In this document: positions 26,440 through 35,753 of the stretch, in pieces | Position numbering within the stretch: the first letter of the stretch is position 1 | Layout of the letters: every line of letters begins with the position of its first letter | NCBI GenBank assembly: GCA_019894715.1 | Contig: JAGXOA010000120.1 | Coordinates: 1-54,126, forward strand | Length of the DNA stretch: 54,126 nt | Direction of reading: 5' to 3' | From: Promethearchaeota archaeon | GTDB lineage: Archaea; Asgardarchaeota; Lokiarchaeia; Sigyniarchaeales; SOKP01 | The notes under the pieces: model-generated | Told to the model about the DNA's origin: nothing | Database searches by the model: none | Seen by the model: the letters and a program-made list of their open reading frames with translations, nothing else | Made by a program: the position numbers and the translations under genes

Positions 26440-28491
26440 TTATGAATATTGATTTTCAAATTTTCTTTTAAATTCTTTTAATTTTTTATCTTCATCAATA
26501 TTCTTTTTTAGCCATTGTATCTTTTTATTAATCATATATAATTCTTGTTTATGCTGTTTAAAGGCTCTATAATAATCTTTCTCAGATATTCTATTTTTAT
26601 CAAATTTTTTATCTAAATCTTCTAAAGTCTCTTGAATGCTGAATCTTTCTGTCTTTAGTGCCATCATTATTTTTGCATTTTTATCCCCCATCTCAAAAAA
26701 TTCATTATCACTAATATTAGAGAGATTATCTATTGGAAATCCATCAGAATTAAATAGTTCAGATAAATGATTCATATTATAAGCAGAAAAGGGATTTGAT
26801 TTTATGGGATCTGGATAACCCTGTTTGGAATGAGATTTGATTGAGTCTTTATTTATTAGATCTTTGATAATTCTATTTCTTTGTTCTGGATTATATTGAC
26901 CGAATTTTTGAGCTTGTATCAATTTTTTCATGAGAATATTCTTTTCTTCTTGATCAATTTCTGTTTGCTTTTGGTCTTTTCTGAATAATCTTGGATCGTA
27001 ATTTTGAAATCTATTTGGATAAAGATTATTTTTATAATTTGATCTTTTTAGATTATCTTGATTATTTTGAAATATAATTTGATAATTATTGGGATTGATA
27101 TTTGAATATGCATTTGGATCTGGATCTTGAACAATCGGAGAATAATTACTTTCTGGTGTATTGCAGTAAGTAGGATTATGTGAATGTGTAGGAATATTGG
27201 GATTATTATATAGGTAATGAGGATAATCATCTTTTTTATTTTTTTGTTGTTCAGTCTTTGCGTTAATTACATAGTTTTGTTCACATTTGATACTGAAGAA
27301 AGAATTTATACCATCTTCAATAAAAGTATTTAATTTGTTAAGATCAATATCTATTTCATCTAGTTTCTTGGCAGATTCTTCATCAAATATAGTCGTCTCA
27401 TCAAAATTTCTTGCTAAAAGTATGTATTCGATAACTCTTGAGATTGCTTTATTAGGAAGTGAAAACTCATAAGTTCCATAAGAAAATTCCAAATATAACT
27501 TTTTTAATATTTTTCCCTTTTCTTTTATTCTTAATAAATCATCGACTGGTGCTTTGAAGATTAATCCTTGTTTTTTCTTGATGATTCCATATATATGAAC
27601 GAAAGACAAATCTACATTTGTTATAAATAGAAAACCCCTATTCTTTTTTATCATATCTTGATTTGATAATCCATTAGATAACTTAGCTCTTATTGCATAA
27701 ACTGGTTTTTCATTTTCTGCAAGGTTTATGAATCTTTTATATGTTGAAAAGTATTCTGTGATTTTATCAATAAATTTTAGATTTTTATTTAGTGAATTTA
27801 TATCACTATTCATCATTTCGATGTTTTTACCAATGAATTCATTGATTGATTCATGACTTTTATTTAGATTTTCTAGAATTCCTTCTATAACTTTTATATT
27901 TGAATTTGGTTGTTGATAAATATTAAAGAAATAATCTTCATTTGATGCTAAATAATGAAAGTATGTAGTAATTCTCTCTAATAGGCTTATTTCCAGATAT
28001 TTTACTAATTTAAACAATGATAGTAATTTCGATTCCATTTTAGGAAAATGAAAACATGTTATAGGTGGATCTCTAGCTTTTCTTACTTTTTGTCTCATCA
28101 GATAAATCTTATTTATAACATCTCTAAATGGTTCAATATAGAGTCTTGAACTTTTAATTAACTCTAAAAATTTTTGTTCAAGTTTTTCTTTTTTCTCGTA
28201 GATATTAATTATATTTTGTGAGTGACATTTAGGACATGTTTTTATGTATTGAGATAGTTTAATTACATTTTCTTTACCACATATTTTACAGGATTTTTTA
28301 TTTTCTTTTTTATCAGCACTCTTAATATCTAAATATCTGGAATTACAATCATCACAAACTAAAGTTTCCACTTTTTCAATATCTAAACAATCAGAGCAAC
28401 AACTAATACCACAATTTTCACAAAAATATGCTAATTTTTCATTCCTTTGACAAAAACAACATATCTGACCCTGCATATATCGCTCTGACAT
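26440..28491 (-). CDS. Zinc-finger protein with GRAM/PH-like domain and low-complexity region
   Basis: 683 aa, family not recognised. Residues 11-50: dense Cys pairs (CCFC, CENC, CCSDC, CDDC) like B-box/FYVE-type zinc modules. Residues 68-89: a zinc ribbon (CKIC...CPKC). 90-260: helical. About 262-362: beta-rich stretch with KKNRGFLFITNVDLSFVHIYG and LEFSYGTYEFSLP ending in a helix, resembling GRAM/PH-like domains. About 420-530: Asn/Pro/Tyr/Gln-rich low complexity. 530-683: charged helices. Eukaryote-like architecture suggesting membrane or protein recruitment (inference from fold resemblance only). Confidence 0.65.
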   Translation of the reverse strand: MSERYMQGQICCFCQRNEKLAYFCENCGISCCSDCLDIEKVETLVCDDCNSRYLDIKSADKKENKKSCKICGKENVIKLSQYIKTCPKCHSQNIINIYEKKEKLEQKFLELIKSSRLYIEPFRDVINKIYLMRQKVRKARDPPITCFHFPKMESKLLSLFKLVKYLEISLLERITTYFHYLASNEDYFFNIYQQPNSNIKVIEGILENLNKSHESINEFIGKNIEMMNSDINSLNKNLKFIDKITEYFSTYKRFINLAENEKPVYAIRAKLSNGLSNQDMIKKNRGFLFITNVDLSFVHIYGIIKKKQGLIFKAPVDDLLRIKEKGKILKKLYLEFSYGTYEFSLPNKAISRVIEYILLARNFDETTIFDEESAKKLDEIDIDLNKLNTFIEDGINSFFSIKCEQNYVINAKTEQQKNKKDDYPHYLYNNPNIPTHSHNPTYCNTPESNYSPIVQDPDPNAYSNINPNNYQIIFQNNQDNLKRSNYKNNLYPNRFQNYDPRLFRKDQKQTEIDQEEKNILMKKLIQAQKFGQYNPEQRNRIIKDLINKDSIKSHSKQGYPDPIKSNPFSAYNMNHLSELFNSDGFPIDNLSNISDNEFFEMGDKNAKIMMALKTERFSIQETLEDLDKKFDKNRISEKDYYRAFKQHKQELYMINKKIQWLKKNIDEDKKLKEFKRKFENQYS

Positions 28492-28788
28492 ATATATCTA
28501 ACCTTAAATTAATTAATTAAAAAAAAAATCGCTTTATCAATAAAACATTATTTTTTATTGAAAAATGCTAATGTTATACATATATTATCTAAAAGATCAT
28601 TCATTAGTACATTGATATTCTTTAGAATTAAATATCGAAAATATATAATAATAGAGCTATTTGATGATCTTTTTCTAAAAATATGGAAAAAATGAGTTCT
28701 TAATAAGATGAAATATCTATTATCAATTAATAGTAATTAGAATCTGATATTAGAGAGTATTTAAATATTTATGATAAAAATAATTAAG
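28492..28788. other. AT-rich spacer, no gene seen
   Basis: About 300 bp between rpl35Ae and the zinc-finger/GRAM-like gene. No ORF, hairpin or repeat stands out; it presumably contains the promoter of the downstream minus-strand genes' neighbour only in a form I cannot delimit. Confidence 0.4.
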
Positions 28789-29082
28789 TTATTTTATTAT
28801 CTTAATTCTTTTTCCTAATGCTTGTCCAGGAAGGCCTGCTTTCTTAAAGTGAGCTCTTACTGCCCCATTATTACCATGAGAACGGGTAATTTGTCCTTTT
28901 AAATCTTTACCACTAGAACTTGTCCATAAGACAATTCTTCCTATTAGTTTATTTGCCTCTTTTTTTGAGGTAATACTTGGAAAAACTAATATACAATGTT
29001 TAGGATGAATTGTATGACGTCCTCTGCGGTAATTTACAATTGCTCCTTCCATTCCTAATATTTCTAACTTGTTTATTGCCAT
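28789..29082 (-). CDS. rpl35ae: 50S ribosomal protein L35Ae
   Basis: eL33/L35Ae, a large-subunit protein shared by eukaryotes and a subset of archaea. 97 aa with GAIVNYRRGRHTIHPKHCILVF, GRIVLWTSSSGKDLKGQITRSHG and the end block NNGAVRAHFKKAGLPGQALGKRIKI, diagnostic for the family. It stands outside the ribosomal operon, 116 bp downstream of a membrane acyltransferase on the same strand. AAAGGTT precedes the ATG by about seven bases. Confidence 0.95.
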   Translation of the reverse strand: MAINKLEILGMEGAIVNYRRGRHTIHPKHCILVFPSITSKKEANKLIGRIVLWTSSSGKDLKGQITRSHGNNGAVRAHFKKAGLPGQALGKRIKIIK

Positions 29083-29198
29083 TAAAATAACCTTTATAGA
29101 TTATAATTTTCTAAATTATAAAAATTAAAATGTAAGAAAAAATAAAAAATTTTAGATTTTTAGGATTTTTAATATTAAATTTTTTATTTTTTTTAAAA

Positions 29199-30323
29199 TC
29201 AACTTTTTTTTTTTAATAAAAAATCTGCCAAATATGAACTTACACGACTCAATTGGGCTTTAATCGAGATATAAGTATTAAGTTTCATATGTAGAATTCT
29301 CAAGAAGATTCCAAATAAAAATATTGTAATAGGAATAATTATTAAAAAAGATAGGAGATCTAATTTTTTCTCGAAAAGGTAGTACAGGGGCAGATGTATT
29401 AAAAATGCTGTAAATGAATAGAAGGAAAAATAATAGAAGAATCGATATTTGCTTTTTATTTTTATCATCTCAAGTTTTTCAATTGTCAATATGATGGTAT
29501 ATAAACATGCCAATCCCCCTATGGAATAAAGAATCCAAGAGAAGTTTCTAGGAAAATAGTAGTCTTGGAAGGGATTATTTGGAAGAAATATAGTTGAAGT
29601 AATTAATAAACACAATCCCATACCCAATAAGGGAAGAGTTATTTTTTTTAAAAACAGAGTATGAATATGATAACCATCTTTTATTAATGATATTTTTTCA
29701 TGAATAACATCACCAATAAAACTTCCAAAAATAAAGAATGAGAAGAATTGCAGTATTGGACTAAGATTTATTCCATTATATAAAATATAAAAAAAGATAC
29801 CTCCCATAGTCTCATATTGATCTTCATATTGTAATAAATAATAAGTAAGTACTTCATTAACTGCTAAAAAGATGATACCTATGAGTAGTTTAAAATATTT
29901 ATTTAATTTAAGGATTGGCCATGCAATTAACAAACAAATCGGAAGTGTTTGTAATATAAACCATATCCATATTTTGCTTGCATCCTCTACCTTAATTGAT
30001 TCAAATAAATTATACATTATTCCAATTAGAAAAAGTAAAAGTGCTCTTATAATATACTCAGTACGATATTTTTTAAAATTAAAATCTTCGGAGTGTTGGC
30101 TTAAATTTAATTTTTTCCGATAAGATATTGTAATACTCATACCAGAAATAAAAAGTAACCCTGCAGCTCCAAGAAAATCGATAATTGTGAAAAAACCAGA
30201 GAGATTTACAAAACTAAAAGTACTATTAGTCATCCACCATTCACTAAGATGACCAAATATCATCCAAGTAATACATAAACCTCTAAAAAAATCAATACTT
30301 TTTATTCTTTTACTTTTATTCAT
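29199..30323 (-). CDS. Membrane acyltransferase, HGSNAT/DUF1624-like
   Basis: 374 aa, about ten hydrophobic segments. N terminus KRIKSIDFFRGLCITWMIFGHLSEWW matches the R-xxSIDxxRGxxIxxMxxxH start of the heparan-alpha-glucosaminide N-acetyltransferase-like/acyltransferase-3-like families, with Asp and His as probable functional residues. GAAGLLFISGMSITISYRKK is also family-like. It probably transfers acyl groups to a cell-surface glycan or lipid. It lies 14 bp downstream of the glycogen synthase gene, so co-transcription is likely. Confidence 0.7.
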   Translation of the reverse strand: MNKSKRIKSIDFFRGLCITWMIFGHLSEWWMTNSTFSFVNLSGFFTIIDFLGAAGLLFISGMSITISYRKKLNLSQHSEDFNFKKYRTEYIIRALLLFLIGIMYNLFESIKVEDASKIWIWFILQTLPICLLIAWPILKLNKYFKLLIGIIFLAVNEVLTYYLLQYEDQYETMGGIFFYILYNGINLSPILQFFSFFIFGSFIGDVIHEKISLIKDGYHIHTLFLKKITLPLLGMGLCLLITSTIFLPNNPFQDYYFPRNFSWILYSIGGLACLYTIILTIEKLEMIKIKSKYRFFYYFSFYSFTAFLIHLPLYYLFEKKLDLLSFLIIIPITIFLFGIFLRILHMKLNTYISIKAQLSRVSSYLADFLLKKKS

Positions 30324-30337
30324 GATTAGAACAATAA

Positions 30338-32116
30338 TTAATAAATGTTTAAATTCTTGTATAATTTAATTAGTTTCTTAGTGACAATTTTCCAACGAAA
30401 GTTGTTATGTACTCTATTATAACAATTTTCCTTTATTTTATTATAAAAATGAGGATCTAAAATCACTCTGGACTTTATAACTTCATCAGGAATTTGATTT
30501 ATCATTTGAAGAATCTCAGTTTGATAAATATCATCTTTTTTAGATATCTTGGCTAAATGAAAGAAAGAAATTAAAGCTTCTGTAAAATGATTAGGGTTTT
30601 CTTTCTCTATTAAATAACCTGTACAATTTTCTTCATCGCTTCTGATATCAATGATTGATTCTTGTAAACCTCCTACTTTTGTTGCGATTATTGGTAATTT
30701 TAATGCCATTGCTTCTAAAGCAATTATTCCAAATGGTTCCCATCTTGATAGCGCACAATAGACATCAGCTGCCATATGAGCCAAATAAAAGATTTCAGGA
30801 GCAATACCAAATATTATTCTTACATTATTTGGGTATGTTTTTACAAATTGAGCATAATATTCCATTTCTTTTAAACTATAATCTGTAGGGAGGATAAGGA
30901 ATAGAAATTTTGCATTTGGAATTGCATTAACAACTCCAGAGACAGATTCAAAAACATCTTCAAATCCCTTTTGAGGTGATATTCTTCCAGTAGTAATTAC
31001 TAAGGGTCCAGATTCTTTAAAAGTTTTAGTATTTCCATTATTTATAAGTGGATTTTTATTTGAAATCATTTTAATTACGTCAAGAATCTTTTTAGAGTAG
31101 ATTAATGGACTTTTTTTTAGATTTCCAATTTTATAAGTAAGTAAATATTTCTTTAAATCCTCTCTAGTTATTTCAGAATCTACAGATAAGCCTAAGATCT
31201 CTCGAATCTCATTTCCTAATTTATCAAGAATATTTGCATGGATTTCTTCATAATTCCAATCACATCCATTCCAAACGAAGTCTGATTTGAATTCTATCAG
31301 ATCAGCTCCTAAATTGGGAATTATATCATATTTTAAATAGGATTCACTCACTGTAGTGACTAAATTACTTATAATCGCACCAATCTTTTCAACAGAAGGA
31401 AGTTTTACACTCCTATATTTAAAAGAATCATTACATATAGTAAAAATTTGCTCTAATGTTAAATTTTTATATCCATCTTTCATAGGAATGTTAATTGGTG
31501 TATTGTCTATACCACATTTTTCATAAAATTGAAAAGGCTGTCTAGGGTAAGTAAGTAAATGAATAGTAATGATTGATGATACATCCATATGATTTTTATT
31601 CAATTCTTGTTTCATGTTGATATATGCAGGAACAACATGATAATCGTGTAGATGAACTAAAAAGGGTAAATCATCACGATTAGTTGATAAGATATAATTA
31701 ATATAATTACGCATTCCCAGACTAAAAAAAATCATTTTGCCATTAAAAGTATCTGGATTATATACAACATTATCATCCAAAAATCTTTTAGTAAATGGAT
31801 TTTCACCAGCAACTAATATCACTTTTATATCATTAATTAGAAAATCATAAAAAGAGATTTTTATTTCTTCTTCTTGATTAAAAATTCCTAAAAAGTTAGG
31901 ATTTATTTTTTCTTTATATGTATAAGGAGCCTTTTTCCATGAATAAATGTTTTTTAACCTTTCAATTTGACCATGTGAGGGAATAAAGACAGAAATATCA
32001 AAAATATCTTTTAAATATTTAGTTTGATTTGCTGGTACTTCTCCCAATCCACCAAATTTTACTACTCCTGCGTACTCAAATGTAAAAATCCAAACTTTCG
32101 ATTTAGTATTATTCAA
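30338..32116 (-). CDS. Glycogen/starch synthase (GT5-like)
   Basis: 592-aa GT-B glycosyltransferase using (A/U)DP-glucose to extend alpha-1,4-glucan. The donor-site KxGGL motif reads KFGGLGEVPANQTKYL near residues 16-31; HLHDYHVVPAY corresponds to the GT5 HDW region; the C-terminal domain has VITTGRISPQKGFEDV and SRWEPFGIIALEAMALKLPIIATKVGGLQE. TTG is the apparent start with GGAT upstream. A GH57 enzyme in the window and a GT4 at 42147 fit storage-polysaccharide or glycan metabolism. Confidence 0.85.
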   Translation of the reverse strand: MNNTKSKVWIFTFEYAGVVKFGGLGEVPANQTKYLKDIFDISVFIPSHGQIERLKNIYSWKKAPYTYKEKINPNFLGIFNQEEEIKISFYDFLINDIKVILVAGENPFTKRFLDDNVVYNPDTFNGKMIFFSLGMRNYINYILSTNRDDLPFLVHLHDYHVVPAYINMKQELNKNHMDVSSIITIHLLTYPRQPFQFYEKCGIDNTPINIPMKDGYKNLTLEQIFTICNDSFKYRSVKLPSVEKIGAIISNLVTTVSESYLKYDIIPNLGADLIEFKSDFVWNGCDWNYEEIHANILDKLGNEIREILGLSVDSEITREDLKKYLLTYKIGNLKKSPLIYSKKILDVIKMISNKNPLINNGNTKTFKESGPLVITTGRISPQKGFEDVFESVSGVVNAIPNAKFLFLILPTDYSLKEMEYYAQFVKTYPNNVRIIFGIAPEIFYLAHMAADVYCALSRWEPFGIIALEAMALKLPIIATKVGGLQESIIDIRSDEENCTGYLIEKENPNHFTEALISFFHLAKISKKDDIYQTEILQMINQIPDEVIKSRVILDPHFYNKIKENCYNRVHNNFRWKIVTKKLIKLYKNLNIY

Positions 32117-32345
32117 AATAAATCCATTCTATTACTGTATATTAGATTTTTTAAAAAATTACTGTAATATATTCTTAAATAACTTCAATCCAATTCATTA
32201 AAAAAATAATTTGAATAAAAGTTTAATTAAATCAGAATTTGTTTGTTATGAAAACTAGAGCAAATCTCAATAATAATAACAAAAACTATAAAATATTAAC
32301 AAAATATAAATAAATACCTAAAAATCATAAAAAAGAGAAAGTAAA

Positions 32346-32723
32346 ATGGTTGAATTTGAAGCTATAAACATTAAAACGACTAAAGCAGGACCTTATAGTC
32401 ATGCGATAAAGGTAGGAAATCTTATCTTTGTATCAGGGCAAATTTCAGATCTAAGTATAAAAACAATCAAAGATCAAACAATAAATGTATTTAACAAGAT
32501 AAAACGAATCTTAGAGGCAGGGGGATCAAAATTTTCTAAAATAATAAAAGTCACTATTTTCTTAAAAGATATTAAAGAGTTCGGAATAATGAACCAAACT
32601 TATGAAGAATTTTTTAAAAATAATGGAATTAATGAGACTTTCCCTGCAAGGACAACTGTAGAAATATCAAATCTGCCTAAACCAAATCTAAAAATAGAAA
32701 TTGATGTAATTGCTACAATCTAA
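32346..32723 (+). CDS. ridA: RidA family deaminase
   Basis: 125-aa YjgF/YER057c/UK114 family protein, a trimeric enamine/imine deaminase that clears reactive 2-aminoacrylate-type intermediates. Signature GPYSHAIKVGNLIFVSGQI at the N terminus, NVFNKIKRILEAGGS, KVTIFLKDI, and the C-terminal FPARTTVEISNLPKPNLKIEIDVIA with the substrate-binding Arg. ATG with GAGAAAG upstream. It converges on the XPD gene, 9 bp apart. Confidence 0.93.
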   Translation: MVEFEAINIKTTKAGPYSHAIKVGNLIFVSGQISDLSIKTIKDQTINVFNKIKRILEAGGSKFSKIIKVTIFLKDIKEFGIMNQTYEEFFKNNGINETFPARTTVEISNLPKPNLKIEIDVIATI

Positions 32724-32732
32724 ATTCAAAAA

Positions 32733-34709
32733 TTAATCTATATTCCAAAAGGGATATAGTATTTGTGTAATTACATTATCTTTATCAGGTATAATTTCTA
32801 ATTGACTTTTCATCCAATTAGAAATCCATTTAATTTTATGTTTAAATCTACTATCCATAAAAATGATAGTACCCTTATCATTTAGCTTTCTAATTGGGCG
32901 TCCTGACGCTTGATTCGCCCTCTGAATTGCAGGATATAAATAAGCAAAATTCCAACCTTGATTTTCAAATACTTTATCATAATATTGAATTTTAGCCTCG
33001 ACTCGAGGTGTTGGTAGGTGATATGGAAATCCAGTTATTATAACAGCATTCATATAATTTCCAGGGTAATCTTCTCCCTCTGAATTTCGTCCCCCAGAAA
33101 CCCCTAAAAGAGCAGCTCCTTTATAAGGAGGATTTGCCATTGATTTAAAATCTTCAATTAATAAGGCATTCTCAGAAGCAGATAATCCTTGTTCCTCAAT
33201 AAATAGTTTCTTATTATTTTTTATAGCTATTCTTTCAATTCCATTACTAATTAAAGATCTTAAGATTCCATACGAGGCACAAAATATCCCAACATTTGCG
33301 GGAGTGCTATATAATACTTCGTCGATTTTTTGAATAATTTTTTTAAACATAGAAGGATTTCTATTATTTTTTTTTGTGTCAACACCATCGATAATTAGAG
33401 CTTTAATATTTTCTTTTTTAAAAGGTGATTTTGTAATAATTCCTTTATAAGATTTTCCACTTTGGTTCAATCCTATGAGATTATGATATACATATGGATT
33501 AATTGTTCCTGAAAGATGTAAAATTGAATGAGAATATTTTAGAATTGGTATAGTTATTTCTCTCGGATCAAGAGCAACGATTTCCATATTGATCGATTTT
33601 TTTTCATTTTTTTCTTTAATTGAATAGCAAAAAAAATAATTATCTGAAGATAAGGTTTTTATCCATGTTAACCAAAATTCTGCTAGCATTCCAACATAAT
33701 CACGAGAAACCAATCCATCAGCAGTTTTTTCTTCATGTATTGCAACACTAAATTCATATAAATCATTTACAAAGTTCTTAAATTCATTTAGATCATTTTG
33801 ACCTAAAGCTAAAAATATTTTATGTAACAATTTTTCAGGAGAAATTGATAATTCAATAGCATTAAGGTTTGTTTTCTTTTTTTTAAGATGATTTAGTATT
33901 ATTTTAGCAAAATCTTGCATTAATGATGGTGATCTATAAACCTCTAAATCTCTTAGACATAATCGTAGAGAATAGGGAGAGATTTTAAGAGAATTAATTT
34001 CCGTTGCCAAATCAATTATATTATGACATTCATCTATGACGAGAATGCATTCATGAAGTTCTTTTCCTATAAATTTTAAAAATGATTGTCTAATAAAGGG
34101 ATTAAGAATCCATTGGTAGTTACATATGATAATTTTCATTTCAGGTAAAAGAAATTTACTTAAAAAATAAGGACATAATTTATTTTCTTTGCATAGATTA
34201 ATAAGATCGTCCGCATCAATTGGTTTGTTGAAAAGGTCAGGAGAAATTAAAATAGGACTATCTAATCCATTTTTTTTTTTTAGCAAATTTAGAAAATGAG
34301 AACAATTATGATTATTTCTGAGATCTTTACAAATTGACATTGATTCATTGGAATTAGGTTTTAATGAAAGTAATGTTTTACTGAGACACATTTCATTTCG
34401 ACCTCGAATTGAAATACCATTTAATGTAAACTTTTCATTCTTTTTAGAGAGACTTTGTGAAATCTTTTTTAATTCTCTTATAACTCTTGCACTTTGTGAA
34501 TGAGTACGACAAAGATATATTATTTTTAAATCATATTCAACAGTAATAGGAAGGAGAGCACTTAATGCAATTATTGTTTTACCAGTACCATTTGGTGCTG
34601 ATAATAAAATATTTTTCCTCTCTCCAGCATTTTTCTCAATTTGTTGAATTATATTCTCCTGAGAAATTCTGAACTCATCATAAGGAAAGAATTTTTTATA
34701 GTCTATAAT
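32733..34709 (-). CDS. xpd: XPD/Rad3-like 5'-3' DNA helicase, probably initiated at ATT
   Basis: SF2 iron-sulfur helicase. From the ATT at 34709 it is 658 aa: FFPYDEFRISQENI at the N terminus, Walker A SAPNGTGKT (38-46), Fe-S cysteines in EMCLS, SICKDLRNNHNC and KLCPYF, Walker B as VIDECHN, and motif VI region QRANQASGRPIRK. The first ATG (34391) lies after Walker A; 106 codons upstream are coding without ATG, GTG or TTG. ATT is three bases after GGTGG at 34717-34713, and the next in-frame stop is 12 codons further up. A pseudogene is unlikely as the frame is intact. Confidence 0.88.
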   Translation of the reverse strand: MIDYKKFFPYDEFRISQENIIQQIEKNAGERKNILLSAPNGTGKTIIALSALLPITVEYDLKIIYLCRTHSQSARVIRELKKISQSLSKKNEKFTLNGISIRGRNEMCLSKTLLSLKPNSNESMSICKDLRNNHNCSHFLNLLKKKNGLDSPILISPDLFNKPIDADDLINLCKENKLCPYFLSKFLLPEMKIIICNYQWILNPFIRQSFLKFIGKELHECILVIDECHNIIDLATEINSLKISPYSLRLCLRDLEVYRSPSLMQDFAKIILNHLKKKKTNLNAIELSISPEKLLHKIFLALGQNDLNEFKNFVNDLYEFSVAIHEEKTADGLVSRDYVGMLAEFWLTWIKTLSSDNYFFCYSIKEKNEKKSINMEIVALDPREITIPILKYSHSILHLSGTINPYVYHNLIGLNQSGKSYKGIITKSPFKKENIKALIIDGVDTKKNNRNPSMFKKIIQKIDEVLYSTPANVGIFCASYGILRSLISNGIERIAIKNNKKLFIEEQGLSASENALLIEDFKSMANPPYKGAALLGVSGGRNSEGEDYPGNYMNAVIITGFPYHLPTPRVEAKIQYYDKVFENQGWNFAYLYPAIQRANQASGRPIRKLNDKGTIIFMDSRFKHKIKWISNWMKSQLEIIPDKDNVITQILYPFWNID

Positions 34710-34717
34710 ACTCCACC
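34707..34717 (-). promoter_or_regulatory. Shine-Dalgarno GGTGG with ATT start of XPD
   Basis: On the minus strand GGTGG (34717-34713), AGT, then ATT (34709-34707). The spacing is the same as at 8260-8270 and 40048-40038. The start gives MIDYKKFFPYDEFR, the length before FFPY expected of archaeal XPD. Confidence 0.65.
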
Positions 34718-34808
34718 AGAGAAACCTTGATATAATTAATTTGAAAACTAAAGATTATATTGCTAAAAACCATAAAAGTTTATTTATTAAGATAGTTTAA
34801 TAATCAAA

Positions 34809-35684
34809 ATGAGTAAAGATTATTATTTATCCATAAGAGAATTGATTTCTGAAAAGATTTTAAGAAATATAATTCTATTTTTTACATTATTTATCTTTAC
34901 AATCAACCAAGATTGGGATAATATCTTATTATTCGTTTTTCCTCTGATCACTTTTTCATATTCAATAATTTTTGAATTGATCAGTGAGAACAAATGGAGG
35001 ATCCAAATAAATAAGGATCTTGTAATGTATAATCCATTAGGTTCTGAAAAAACACATTCTAATCGGTTTTTCTTTTCATCACTTTTACTCTTAATATTTT
35101 TATATTGGTTAGGGGCAGAATCTTATTACCATCCTCAATTAATTGATAATTATAGTTTATTTTTTCTAATTTTATATATTTTTATCTATACTTTTACTTT
35201 TTTTTGGATTTTTCTGGATATATGGAATTATTGTCAGATAATTGTGAATTTAGATAAAAGTAATATAAAAATAACAGAAGAAGACCAAAATATCAGAAAA
35301 TTTACCCATTTAATGAATATGAAATTTATTAAATTAATATCCATGATAAGCCTTACTGTTTTTCTAATTACAAATATAACAAACATTTTATTATCTTATT
35401 TTACTTTGAATACCTCTATCCCTGGAATAGAATTCAATTTGCCAGGAACAGGTATTGAACTGTCTCAAGGTTTATTAGTGCATTATTTAATTTTACCAAT
35501 TCTCTGTATTTCCCCTGTTCTTACGATTATTCTATTTTATTTAATATATTCTAAAATAAATAAAATAAATCCTAAAGAAGTGGAAGACTTTTTGGACAAT
35601 TGTTCTGATGAAATAAAAGAATTAATTTTGGAAAATTTTCGTGCTTTAAATATAAAATTTGAAAAAGAGAAGAATATAAAATAA
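34809..35684 (+). CDS. Polytopic membrane protein of unknown function
   Basis: 291 aa, no recognised family. About six hydrophobic segments: near residues 19-33, 39-57, 79-97, 109-134, 178-200 and 218-245. A charged cytosolic-looking tail follows (IKELILENFRALNIKFEKEKNIK). A loop between segments five and six carries LPGTGIELSQG. A GTPase gene starts 69 bp downstream on the same strand with its own TATA-like box, so co-transcription is possible but not needed. Confidence 0.75.
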   Translation: MSKDYYLSIRELISEKILRNIILFFTLFIFTINQDWDNILLFVFPLITFSYSIIFELISENKWRIQINKDLVMYNPLGSEKTHSNRFFFSSLLLLIFLYWLGAESYYHPQLIDNYSLFFLILYIFIYTFTFFWIFLDIWNYCQIIVNLDKSNIKITEEDQNIRKFTHLMNMKFIKLISMISLTVFLITNITNILLSYFTLNTSIPGIEFNLPGTGIELSQGLLVHYLILPILCISPVLTIILFYLIYSKINKINPKEVEDFLDNCSDEIKELILENFRALNIKFEKEKNIK

Positions 35685-35699
35685 GATTTTAATAGATAA

Positions 35700-35708
35700 T
35701 TTATATAG
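35700..35708 (+). promoter_or_regulatory. Probable TATA box of the GTPase gene
   Basis: TTTATATAG 46 bases before the ATG at 35754. With archaeal spacing the transcript would begin near 35728, giving a leader of about 25 bases. Upstream bases are A/T-rich, so no distinct BRE can be called. Confidence 0.45.
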
Positions 35709-35753
35709 TAATATTGCTAAATTTTATTATAACTACTAATTAGAACTAATAAA

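Noticed and set aside
32733-34709. XPD gene as an N-terminally truncated pseudogene
   Set aside because: The missing N terminus is present in the same open frame upstream; only a conventional start codon is lacking.
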